From Dryas octopetala (taxonomy: Eukaryota; Streptophyta; Magnoliopsida; Rosales; Rosaceae): a stretch of DNA of 64,000 nt. The position numbers and the translations under genes were made by a program. The stretch covers positions 17,214,621-17,278,620 of the forward strand of contig OY992840.1 in NCBI GenBank assembly GCA_963921425.1, read 5' to 3'. The notes beneath the pieces are model-generated. The model ran no database searches. It was not told the origin of the DNA and saw only the letters and a program-made list of their open reading frames with translations. Positions 48,843 to 61,000 of this stretch are shown here, one piece after another (within the stretch, counting starts at the first letter, position 1; every line of letters begins with the position of its first letter).

Positions 48843-51811
48843 ATGTTCCTCGTACTCATCCTCACCGTGGTCTTTGCCTTTTTCCTCTACTGCCTACTCG
48901 TCCCGCGGAACCGTCACTCCCTGCCTCTCCCTCCGGGCCCAAAACCGTGGCCCATAATCGGAAACCTGCCTCACTTGGGCCCCGTGCCGCACCACTCGCT
49001 GGCGGCCCTGGCCAAGCAGTATGGGCCCCTCATGCACCTCCGCTTGGGCTTCGTGGACGTGGTGGTCGCCGCTTCGGCCTCCGTGGCGGTCCAGTTCCTC
49101 AAGACCCACGACGCCAATTTCTCCAGCCGCCCGCCCAATTCTGGCGCCAAGCACCTCGCTTATAACTACCAGGACCTCGTCTTCGCGCCGTACGGTCCGC
49201 GCTGGCGTATGTTCCGGAAGATCAGCTCCGTCCACTTGTTCTCCGGCAAGGCCTTGGATGATCTCCGACATGTCCGCCAGGTCAGCTAGCTGATATATAA
49301 TGTCTTAAATTTATTTTACTCATTGAATTCATTTTAAGTTGAATACGTACGTAAATATAGGAGGAGGTGGGGGTGCTAGCACACGGGTTAGCAAGCGCGG
49401 GGTCAAAGGCAGTGAACTTGGGGCAGCTACTGAACGTGTGCACGGTGAACGCCCTAGGGCGGGTGATGGTCGGGCGGAGGATGTTCGGTGACGGGAGCGG
49501 CGGAGTAGACGAGAAAGCGGACGAGTTCAAATCCATGGTGGTGGAGATGATGGTGTTGGCGGGAGTGTTCAACATCGGTGACTTTATCCCAGCCCTGGAG
49601 TGGCTGGACCTACAGGGCGTGGCTGGGAAGATGAAGAAGCTGCACAAGAGGTTCGATGCCTTCTTGACAGCGATTGTGGAAGACCACAAGAGAAGTCTGA
49701 TCAGTGGGACCAGACCCCAACACGTGGACATGTTAACCACCTTGCTGTCGCTTAAGGATGATGCAGACGGTGAAGGTGCCAAACTCTCTGACACCGAAAT
49801 CAAAGCTCTGCTTTTGGTAACCATCTCTCTCTCACTCATTTTTACCCCCTTCAATAATTCACTTTCATTTTTTTTTATAAGTTCTTTTCTTCTAATTTGT
49901 GAGGAGTTCAAAGTTCAAATTGTTCAAGCGAGCATGTTTGAACTTGAACAGCTGCCTTTTGATGCAGGAGAAGAGACAAAATTTTTTATTTTATATTTTG
50001 TTAAAAAAATAATTGAACAAATAACGAGAAAAATTGGATTATAAAAAAGGGTCAGTCTTTTTTCGTCGTACCTTTTTTTGCTTAATCTTGCATTGCACAT
50101 GATGAATTTATGAATGTCCTTGATGTGTCGGTCAAAACCGACACGTGACCTCACATGAATCACGACAGAAGATTAGTGGGCTTCTACTGTCAAGTGGAGA
50201 GCATAAGAAAGTGAATGAGGGCAGAGGGGGTTTTTCTAAAAAAAAAAAGACATTTGGGACTAAAATGAGAAGAATTTGAGAAGAAATGTTGTTGAGATTG
50301 GAAACAGTTATCGTTTATTACTCTTCTATTATTCTATATAAACAGAGGAATGGGGCGAGGGCCACCCATGAAAATAGTAAAAGGCCTGGAAAACGTGGTA
50401 TTGGACCATCTCGATTCTGGGCTGCAGTGTGATAGTGGACAACTGGACGGTGACCTTATGCTGTGTCCTAACTCTTAAATTATTTTTTTTTTTCTTAAAC
50501 TGCTGAATTAATCATCTTATTTCAAAATTTCAATTTTATCCTTAAAATAAAACATTTTAATTTTGTTTGTCAGATTATTCAACAGTTATCTATCGAAATA
50601 TATATTATTCGACAGTTATCTGTTGAACATTGATAGATTATTCAGTGAATAACCACCAAATAAAAATGAAAAAAGTATTCAATAGTTATCTGTCTAAATT
50701 ATTATGGTTATTACTAGTACTATAGTACATGCCATGCCCTCCACAGTATTCAATCAATCTAGCAATCTATCTATCCATCCATCGATCAATCAAATCAAGT
50801 TGCTTTTGTCTTCCTCATTGCACCACTAAGTCTTTCATGGGCATGCCCAATGGGGCATCTCTCACTGCACCATTACCCCTCAACTACCAGTCTACCACAC
50901 CACTTCACTTTAGAGCCTTGTAGGAATCTGGTTGTGAAAATTCACACACCATACACAATTGCACATGCACGCACGTACGTTTTATTCCGAGTTATGTTTT
51001 GTTACAATTCTAAGGTAATTTTTAAACGTTAATTGATACTAATTTAGTAGAAGATTTACATTAATTGTTGACAATTACCCACGTTGTAAATTTGTAATTA
51101 CCTTTTTTTTCATTAATTTATATGTTTTTTTTTTTCCTCTCACCCATTAATACATGCATGCAGAACATGTTCACGGCTGGTACAGACACATCGTCAAGCA
51201 CAGTGGAATGGGCTATAGCAGAACTCATTCGACACCCGAGAATCATGGCCCAAGTCCAGAAAGAGCTTGATCAAATCGTGGGCCAGGACCGCCTTGTAAC
51301 CGAATTGGACCTTCCCAACCTGACTTACCTCCAAGCCGTGGTCAAGGAAACCTTCCGGCTCCACCCGTCCACCCCTCTCTCTTTGCCACGTATGGCGGCC
51401 GAAAGTTGCGAAATCAACGGCTACCACATTCCAAAGGGCTCTACTCTCTTGGTCAATGTATGGGCCATATCGCGTGACCCGGATCAATGGGCCGACCCAT
51501 TAGAGTTCAGGCCCGAAAGGTTCCTACCGGGTGGCGAGAAGCCCAATGTTGATGTTAGAGGGAATGATTTTGAAGTGATACCGTTTGGTGCCGGGCGCAG
51601 AATATGTGCTGGGATGAGTTTGGGCTTGCGGATGGTCCATCTGATGACTGCGACCCTGGTCCATGCATTTGATTGGACCTTGCCTGATGGACTAACCCGT
51701 GAGAAGTTGAACATGGATGAAGCATATGGGCTCACTCTACAACGAGCTGCACCTTTAATGGTCCATCCTCGTACAAGGCTATCCCCAACTGCATATAGTG
51801 TATCATCTTGA
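48843..51811 (+). CDS. F3'H: Flavonoid 3'-hydroxylase, cytochrome P450 CYP75B
   Basis: ER-bound P450 that hydroxylates the B-ring 3' position of naringenin, dihydrokaempferol and related flavonoids, leading to cyanidin- and quercetin-type products. The exons are 48843..49280, 49361..49816 and 51164..51811, 1542 nt and 513 aa. An N-terminal membrane anchor (about 1-20) precedes the hinge LPLPPGPKPWPIIGNLPH. GFVDVVVAASASVAVQFLK and RPPNSGAKHLAYNYQDLVFA are CYP75B signatures. AGTDTS (303-308) lies in the I-helix, then KETFRLHP (ExxR), FRPERFLPGG and heme-binding PFGAGRRICAG with Cys446. GGEKPNVDVRGNDFEVIPFG favours F3'H over F3'5'H. The final exon junctions are canonical GT-AG. Exon GC content is high compared with its AT-rich introns. 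Intron 2 is unusually long (1347 bp). Confidence 0.96.
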
Positions 51812-52774
51812 ATGTTACTTTCGCAAAATTTGGCCCCTCTATGCGTCTCTCGTGGTAATTACATGGCAAAATTTGGCCCCTCTGTTTCTACTTAAGTATG
51901 TTATAACGACCAAACAAAAAATTTGTGTGTTCAGTTAAATACTGATTCTATTTCTCTCATTTTTAGAATTATTCTTTTTTTGTTTATATATAAAAAATAA
52001 GAGTTATCCTTCAAATAATTAGTCAAATAAAACTTTATTACTAACTTATTATTAGTTTAGAGTTGTTTTCTCCGTAATATTTAAAATCCAAATTTGAATC
52101 ACATTTGATCTTTGACTAAAAAACAAAAAAAGAATACAATGTTTATTGTAAATGTTGAAATAATATACCAATAATGAATGATTGGTATATTATTTCTCTT
52201 GAAATTTATCGATTGAATTTTAAATTCATAAGGTAGTTAGTTGAGATGGTTCAATTAGTTTTGAATGATTAACTAATTCTTGATATACCGACGGTGAGAT
52301 AGTAAACTAGTTGAGATGGTTCCAATAATGAATGATTGACTAGTTCTTAATGTAACAATACTTGTATTTTTTTTTTTTTTAGTAACTGAAGGCGTCGTGT
52401 ACTAATTTTTCCACATCAGACTAATTTCTTAAACCACCAGTAAAAATACTCGTAATTTCTTTGACAATCATTCATTAATATTTAACACCGGTCATATAGT
52501 ACATTACCCGCGGCTTTCCAAGTTATAAGATTAACTTACTGCTGCCTTCTTGGCTCGTCCAGTCAAGACTATACGACGACGTATTGTGATTGCCATGTCA
52601 ATTAAACATAGTGCTCTCTGCTCTGCGACGAACAAAATCAATCTACTCTCTCTCTCTCTCTAAAGTCTAAATTTTATTGTATCTTCTACAATGCGAGTAT
52701 GCGACCTCTCCAATTTCAATCTGAGCCGTCCAAATTAGGGTTTGGCCCCTAAATCCAGTCCCATCCTCAGAGCC
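51812..52774. other. Intergenic region with a 70-bp tandem repeat
   Basis: AT-rich with no gene seen. TTGAGATGGTTC recurs at 52241 and 52311 within two diverged copies of a 70-bp unit, and a related AATGAATGATTG word lies upstream near 52170. A CT run just before 52670 probably belongs to the 5' leader of the next gene. Confidence 0.45.
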
Positions 52775-54357
52775 ATGGCAACGAATCTCCAAGAATACTT
52801 CAACACCTCGGTCAACTCGTCGATCCCGAGCCTTCCCGCCATAATTGACGGCGAAGGTCAGAGCTTTTCCGTCGCCAGCCAGCCAGAGTGCCATGGACTC
52901 TTCTACGAAGCCGTTCTGGTGGTGCCTGCGGTTGTTTTCGTGGTGTACATGGCGGTCCACGCCAAGAAGAACCTCACGAAGCTCTCAAATGGCAGGTCGT
53001 ATATTATGATTTCCTATTATGCCCTTCTCTGGGTCGCTACCCTTCTGAACCTCGTCTGGTGCTCTCTTCAGGTTGGTGGGTTTTTAGGGTTTTCAGATTT
53101 TGGGTGGCTTGGCTTTTACACATTGTGATTGTGGTTGATGTTTGATGTTTGATGTTTGATACTTTAGGCTTGGCAATGCTCTGCTGGGAAGGAGGTTGCT
53201 TGGAATGTGTTGTCGTTGTTCACAGCTTCTGCAATGCTGTTTTTGGAGATTAGCTTGGTGGCTTTTTTACTGCAGGACAATTACACGAGTGGGGTAGAAG
53301 CTTTAGCTCATACTTTCATTGTCTCTGGGATCATTGTTGCTGTGGACATACTGCTTAAGGCAATCAATCACTCTCTTTATGATCTCATATTTCATTGCCA
53401 TTATTCAATTATTAGTCAATCAGATCATTGATTTAGATGTACTATAGCCTTATCATTGATTCCTGCAGTGGTAGAGTGAGAAATTCATTGATGACCTGTT
53501 GCTCTGGTCATTCAAGAAGTTTAGTTACTGAGTAGTCTAGGCAATTATTTGTTCAATGCTTATTGCAATTTATTATGTTTATGTAAAATGGCAACAAAAA
53601 ATTATGTATATTCTAATATTTTTGTTTCTTATCCCATTCTTGCTTTCGTAAATGTATGTAATATGTCCCTTGCTTCAGGCAATCTATGTATTTGGGTTTG
53701 GGGTCCCATTGTTCATTGTTGGTGTTGGAAGTACCAATGGAGTGAAGTGGGGCTTATGGTTCTTCCACAAATCGTTGCTTACTGCAGTTTATGGCTTCAT
53801 ATTGTTCGTGCATTTCTCAAAATGGAGAGAGAAGCTACCTCGTGAGTACATTTCTGATTCGGTTATTATCATTTCTTTAATGACTAATTAATCGAACATG
53901 TGGTTATCTTCTTATCTTCTGCAGCCAGACCTGCATTCTACAACTACATTGTCATAATGTTTGTATTTGGTGCTGTGGCATTGCTTGCTTGTGGGCTTGC
54001 TGGAATTGGGGCTGGTTTCGGCATTTGGTATGCAAAATTAAGTTCAAAATTAGAACTATGATGAGGTTATCAGAATTTGATTTGTATATATCCTGCAGGT
54101 TGTACAATCTTACGGAGGTATGCTACCACTCTGTGTATCTTCCTGTTCTGTACGTAACTTTTCTAGCAGATTTTTTCCAGGTGAGAATTATTCACAAGCA
54201 TGGTTAAACAGTATTCTCTAGTTTTTAATTACTTTTGTGGAGGTGATAATCATGTAAATATACATTGTGATGTCTACAGGAAGAAACTTTTCTTCTGGAT
54301 AATGCATATTACTCTGAGATGAAGGATGCTGGGTTCTTTGATGCTGATTGGGATTAG
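52775..54357 (+). CDS. CAND2: Seven-helix membrane protein, CAND2/TPRA1 family
   Basis: Homologue of Arabidopsis CANDIDATE G-PROTEIN COUPLED RECEPTOR 2 and animal TPRA1; CAND2 has been reported as the phytomelatonin receptor PMTR1, a role that is debated. The exons are 52775..53071, 53168..53359, 53679..53841, 53925..54027, 54099..54180 and 54280..54357, 915 nt and 304 aa. Hydrophobic segments include LFYEAVLVVPAVVFVVYMAV, YYALLWVATLLNLVW, YVFGFGVPLFIVGVG and YIVIMFVFGAVALLACGLAG. The family motifs WGLWFFHKSLLTAVYGF, KWREKLP, ARPAFYNY-like RPAFYNY and YLPVLYVTFLADFFQEE are present. The intron after exon 2 needs a non-canonical GC donor (AAG|GCAATC) to give the conserved LLKAIYVFGF; all other junctions are GT-AG. 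The ATG at 52775 is the first in frame. Confidence 0.9.
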
Positions 54358-55021
54358 TCCATTGGTAGAGTTGTGAATGTTAAAGGATGGCCTTTTCCGC
54401 CTTTGTTTGTATACTTTGTGAATAAAGCAAAAAGATATTTGTAAATGCCCACGTTTGAAAATCTAGAAGATGAACACTACTGTTTCCTGTCTTAGCTGGA
54501 AATTGCATCCTCCCAAACCTTTGTTGGTAGAATTTTCTCATATTGTTCGCATCGGACCAATTTTTAACATGAAAAAAATGTTGGCTTTTATTATTTTTTT
54601 TCTGAGTAAAGATTTTATTTTTTCTTTAAATTATTTTAGAGAGAGCGAGAAAGAGGACCAATTTTTAGCGTGAAACAATGTTGCCCTCTCTCTCTAAAGA
54701 TTTTCTTATTTTCCCTGAATTATTTGAGAGACGAATCAAATGACAGAATATCATATGCGTTGAATTGCAAATACTTATTCCTGAAGCTACCTTCAAAGTT
54801 AATACGCGCATCTGAAAAAAAAAAAAAAAAAAAAAAAAAATCTGAAAATAGGAAATATGAAAAGCTTGTTAACTTTGAGTAAATTGATGTACAATCCGTG
54901 TGGAATTCGCTTGTGACTCTACGGGGCATTCACAACTCATACAAAAACATTTATGTATACACAAAATTCTGCGTAATTGTGCTCTGGCCTGCAAATATGC
55001 CAATATGGTGATCCGAAGTAT
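54358..55021. other. Convergent 3' flanks of the CAND2-like and helicase genes
   Basis: No gene seen. An A-run of about 25 lies at 54816-54840. TAAAGATTTT and AGAGAG words recur twice (near 54605 and 54695), suggesting a small local duplication. Confidence 0.4.
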
Positions 55022-58000
55022 CTACTGAAATTCCTGCTTTGGTTGCTGCCATTCAATAAGTTCTGAAATAGAGTGTTCTTGTTCGAAGCCCAGATAGCAA
55101 TCTGAAACTAAAATCAATTTCATCCCCTGGAGAGTAGGAGCTGATGGTAGCTCCATGTGAGTAACCAAGTGATCCGAGAAAGATACTCTCTTCAGAGCAT
55201 GTAATTCCTGCGTTGAGGTGTTCCCTAGGACCAACCACCATGCTTCGGTTTTTACCTTAGGGAAACGTGGGGTAAATGCTCTTGATTTGTTTTGTCTGAA
55301 ATTGGTCTTCACCAATCTGATGTTTAAAGAGCGAGATTTTCCACCGTCTCTTTGCACAACTTTTAATTTCACTTCGATGCGTGGAAAAAGCTGCAGGTCC
55401 TGATACAATTTTGAAGCAGGGAAATTTCCGGTCACGGTCTGCAAAGTTGCCTTGGGGAGTTCCAAAAGCTGCTGTATACTGAATATTCCTCTTTTGCCTA
55501 GTGAGTCGGCAAGTTCAACATTCATGCATGGCAACATCCATAAAGAAGAGTCCTCATCAAACCATAAACCCTGAAAAGAACCCAAAAAATATGAATAAGG
55601 TCAGGAGGTGAAACTATACTTCTCTCTTTTAAGAAACAAATTATCTGAATCAAAGAGTAATGTTTACAAAAAGATTAAAGCAAAGCTTCACCCTTTATCA
55701 AATACAAAATCTACTGTATAAGTGCAAGTGCACATTCCTTACAGATGATAATATGCTGAAATTCCGAAGTTCCTCATCTGACAACAGTTTAATGAGTAAG
55801 TCATAATTTCCCATGTTTTAGGGGTCTCTGAGATGTCTTGTTAAATCAAATCCAGCCCTTCATCAGGCCATATAAATCTACATATTTAAAATAAAAATAC
55901 AAAAAAAACCAGATTTGTTGTAGGGAGGCATCAGTTTCTCTTGTTGTTTCTTCACAGTATAAATCCTCAAAGATTTTGCAGAAAGTTCAAAGTCCTGCTC
56001 AGATAGTCTTAAAAAGTTTGAGGGTATCCTACTTTGAAAGAGAAAAACAGAAAAGAGAAGTTTCTCTTGGAAAACTAAGGAAAAAACATATCAAGATAAA
56101 CAACACAGGAAAGAGACTAACATGTTTAACTATTAATCAACGGATATGTTGGCTGCAGATAGGCCTATTATATACAAGGCAGAATTCCAAGTTGTCCTTA
56201 TCTTTATTTTAGGCAAGTAATTTATTTCATTAAAAAAGAAAGCGAGAGTTTTAACTACTAAGAAGAATACCTGCATGACCATTTGCAAAAGATGCATGCA
56301 ATTAACTGAGCTTGAAAGCCACCCACTGTTGGCACATATATCTATCATGGCCTGGATGATCCGTATACTTTGATCCAATACTGACTTTAAGTCTGTGACG
56401 TAGTCACTGATTGGTAATTCTAACTGTGAGAAATGTGCCTGAATGCAAAATTCATGCACGGTAAGAGAATGAGATGATAAGAGATATTAAAAGGAAAAAC
56501 AACAGAAAGTTCATGTTTATGGTGCTGAATATATGTTTGAAGGCAACTCTGACCTGAAATAGCAGATTGGCTTTGACATGTGGATCATCTAAGCGATCCT
56601 TATCCACTTTATATCGGACTCTCTCAGACAATGCTTCATTGTAATTTTCCTATTATCAAAGAAGATATTATATCTTGATATTAAGATAGAAATCTCATAC
56701 TTTTTATTGACTAAAATTTAAATTGTCGCAATAACATGGGTCAGACTAGTGTGTACAATATTTTCACTTTAAAGAAATGGTAGACTTAATATACTATTAC
56801 AAGTTTAATGATAACCATTTTTTTTTCACAGCATTAGAAGAATGCCAAACCCCCCAAAAGCTAATCCATAGCAGGTCAATCTCTGCATTTCTTTCTTAAT
56901 AAAGAAGATAGATACCACTTTGCTCATAAGCCAGTGCTTCGAGATTCTAACACCCAAAGGTCCAACCTTAATACATCTAGGCAGTCATGTGTGTGGCTCT
57001 CTACTCATCTAACGCAAACCAAATTGAAGTATAGGCCAACCATAGACTATAACTACCTCATTATGCCGCACAGGAAGTTCGTCGTATTCAGAAGCAGCAG
57101 ATAGGATATGCAAGAACACCTAGAATAAAGAACCTTTGTAAGCATAACATAACAAAGTAAAAGTGAGAATTGAGAATAATAAATAGACATCTTCAAGAAC
57201 CATCTCTTACTTCAAGCGATGTATCTAAACCTATGTTTGAACCAAACATTGATACAGTCATGTAGCTAAGGTAATACTGGGATGCAATTGAACCCAGCAT
57301 CATTGACTCCACTTTGTCTTCATCCATCTTGATGCATCCACTGTCTTCCAGATCCTCAAATGTGTTCTGCACTAACCTGCCAAAATAAATTAAACAGTAA
57401 GTAATCAAAGCAATGCCACTGAAAGAGAAAGGCACAGCCAGATAAAAAAAGATTCTGTGAGAATTGGGAACATGTTATTACCTAGACAAGTAAGAGCTTA
57501 AAACTTCAGCTTCGGCATTGTCCAAGCCATAGTAAGCTGGATTAACCATCTGCAGAAAATTTCTTTCCCCTTGAGATCTTGTACAGGTTCAATAAATCAA
57601 TATTCTAGGGGCACAATAATAATCAATACCAAAGGCCTTTAACTTGTATCTTCATCATACTGAAGTGCTAGAGGATCATGGTGCTGCTATTGTCACAACA
57701 GCAATGCAAATTTTCCACCAAAAAGAGATATGTGGAGTATCTTCAAGTGCAAGATGCATTCGATTTTCAGAATGCAATGGAACGCAAAATTACACAAAAG
57801 TTGACTTGTAGAGTTCCAAATAAATAAGATGTCATCTCTTGACTTTTTTGATAATCTAAAATTCTAAATATTCACTTTAAAATCCAAATTTACCAGGATG
57901 CCTTTACTATTCCTGATATTTGAGGCAAATAGTTAGAACATGATTTGCCATCAAGGAACCTATCCGTTTTAGACTAGTCATTAATTAATAAGTAGGGAGT

Positions 58001-61000
58001 ACGAAAAAAAATGCTGGACTGATTGTGATGGAAATCTTGTCCCTCTTTCTTGTAAAGTTCTCTCTCTATTTAATAAAAGTTTGTGCTTATTATCAAAAAG
58101 AAAAATAAATTATGAGTAGAATCTGTAAATCTAAGCAACTGAACTGCTGTTAACTAATAAAGACACAGAAATCTATAATCTGATGCACATAATTTTTTCA
58201 AAATTTTTATTCTAGATAGTTATAGTGACCAAAGCCATACCAGTCTGCGGAATAAATATGTCCAGGTAAGATAATGCAATGCATCCTCTTTATGGCAAAT
58301 TGTGCCAGAAACTATCTCTGCATTGAGGTGATTATGCAGCTGTTCCCTCAGACTACTCTCAACGGGAAATGGTTCATATAAAAACTGCAATTCATAAAAC
58401 CACAAATTATTCCAGCATCCTATATTCCCATGAGGTATGACATTCAACAAACTGAAGTCACTGCTTCAAATCTGACCTTTTTATAGAAGCTCTTTTTGGG
58501 TTCATGAACAAGAATGACTGCTTTCCCATGTTGATCAAATTGTGGTCGGCCTGCACGACCCATCATTTGCAAGATATCTGTGATTGGAAAATCAACATAT
58601 CTCTTTGTTTTCCCATCATAATATTCTGTTCCCTGCAAGTGAATCAACAGTTTTGTCAAAATTGTTTTATCCATCGGGTGGAAAGTAGGATTTGTACAAT
58701 GGAAAAAGATTTCATACACAGCCACCAGTATTTTAATGATGTCAAGTAGTTCCCAGAAAAGGGTCACACAGTTACAAATTAATCTTAAATAGTAAACAGT
58801 AAAGGATGGTCTCATGTAGTTTTGGATCTATCTTCAATAATTTTTCTTGTTGTAATCTTTCAAATATCAAGATATGAAACAATAAACTTTCGCCCACATA
58901 GCCTTGCAGGGGGTGGACAACCTTACCTTGATTTTATTATAAAACGGTGCAAAACAATACACACATAACTTATTTCTCTACTGCATGCGGCAATAAAAAG
59001 AAAGAAGCAGAAGCAAGTTCCACTCCCCTCAGTTGTGGATCAATACTCAATTCGAATTCTAAACAATCTTTCTTACTGCTCCCAAGACTCGTGAATATAT
59101 GTAAAATGTAAAAATGATCCATAATTGCTGCTCCAAAAGATCCCAGATATAAATCTTTGTAATTCTAGGAAACAAATATAAAGCATACCACACAAATTTT
59201 GCCTTACCTTAATAATGACCAGATGTGCCGGAAGGTTTACACCCCATGCCAATGTGCTAGTACAAACCAATACCTATAATTTAATGAATAATGGTTAATC
59301 AGTAAAAAGAGTGAGAAGTAGAGATCTTCTAAAACTCTCTTTTCCTGACGCATTTGTCAGGGGAAAAAAAAAGATTATTCAGGTAAAAGAGAAATGCCTG
59401 AATCTTGTTGTTTGCAAAAAGTTCCTCAACCAGAGATCTATCTTTGTCATTCAAACCAGCATGATGCAATCCAATTCCAAATTGCAAGGTGTGCCTCAGG
59501 TTATTATCGGTGACCTGATAAAGAACCATCTGCAGTTCTTCTTCTGGAATACTAAGAAACTGCCTTGGATGTTCATCTGAAGTTGCAAACTTCAATTACA
59601 GAAAAACACAAAAGTGGTTAGTCACAGTTATGGAATGCTTCATATTCCCAGTACGACTTTGGATCCTACCTGAATGAGGTCCAATGCAGTAAGCCTTGTC
59701 TGGCGACGAGAGGAAACGAATATTAGAACCGGTTTTGTAGGCGAATGGGTGCATATTGCAGCATATGTTGGTTTGTTCATGCTATTCATCCTTGGACAAT
59801 AGAACTTTCCAGGATATCCCTGTTCATCAAAACTGACATATTACTGCTATGAAGTGGACATATATAAGGCCCTTATCCACTTTCATCTCAACATGAAAAA
59901 GCCAATCATGAACAAGGAGAAAAAACTCTACGTCTCTTCACAATTAACTCTGCATTTAAAAATAACTACCATGACACTCAACGTTTCTACAAAAACGAAA
60001 AAAGTACTATGAAAATTAATACTACAGAACAAGAAAACAAGAAATAACAGAGATGATGTAAAACCAGTTGCAATTTAAAATGCCTATATTCCCCCAGGAA
60101 AAAATAATTTAATTAGAAAGACCGAACAAGAATATCAGAGATGAATATGATAAAGTCAATTACTTTTCAAGAATCAGAATCCAATTGAAACACTAAAATC
60201 CACTTACCTGGATATGAACTTCTAGAGGTACAGGTCTCACACTTGGTTTGAAATTGAATAGTCCGATTTCATCAACACCCAACCAATCAGCCAAATCTCT
60301 AAATAATTGAAATGGTATAACAATGTTAAAACATAATATATTTATCAAGGTTAAAGAGATGAAGAAAGCCAAGTGCACCAATTCTGAAAAAAAAAAAAAA
60401 AAAATTAGATAAATAACACAAAAGAGAGGGTTTTGCTGAGTGATCTACAAACATATGTGAATCTGAGGATCTGACTCATTTCAGATGTATGCATGGCAGG
60501 TAAGGAATAAAATTTCGGGTTTCGAGGAAATTTCGATGGAAATTTCGACGGAAATTTCTAAGATTTTTAAATTTCGATAGAAATTAGATGGAAATTACTA
60601 TCAAAATACGAAAATTTTGAATGAAACTTTACCATATGTTTATTTAACATATTATCTACTAAATTGATAAAAAACATTGAAGAAATCAAATTATATAGTA
60701 GGTTTCATGTAATATAAGATGAATATAATGCGCGCTGGAGCAAATACTGTTAAATAAAATTAGTATAATGAATAAACAAAATTAGTATATTCTTTATATT
60801 GTATAATTTAATTATACACTAAAATCTAAAATCTAAACCCTAATACTCTATATATTTTATATACCCTAATACTCTTTATACTCTATAATCTATACATTAA
60901 ATCCTATATACTCTATATTTTTTAGGATATTAGGTTTTAAGCCCTTTAGGATACTTTTAATTTTTTTTTTATATAGAAATGTATTAAAGTTTAAGGTTTA

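Noticed and set aside
60384..60403. A-run in the helicase gene as a LINE or SINE tail
   Set aside because: No retroelement sequence precedes it and no target duplication was seen; it is an ordinary intron homopolymer.
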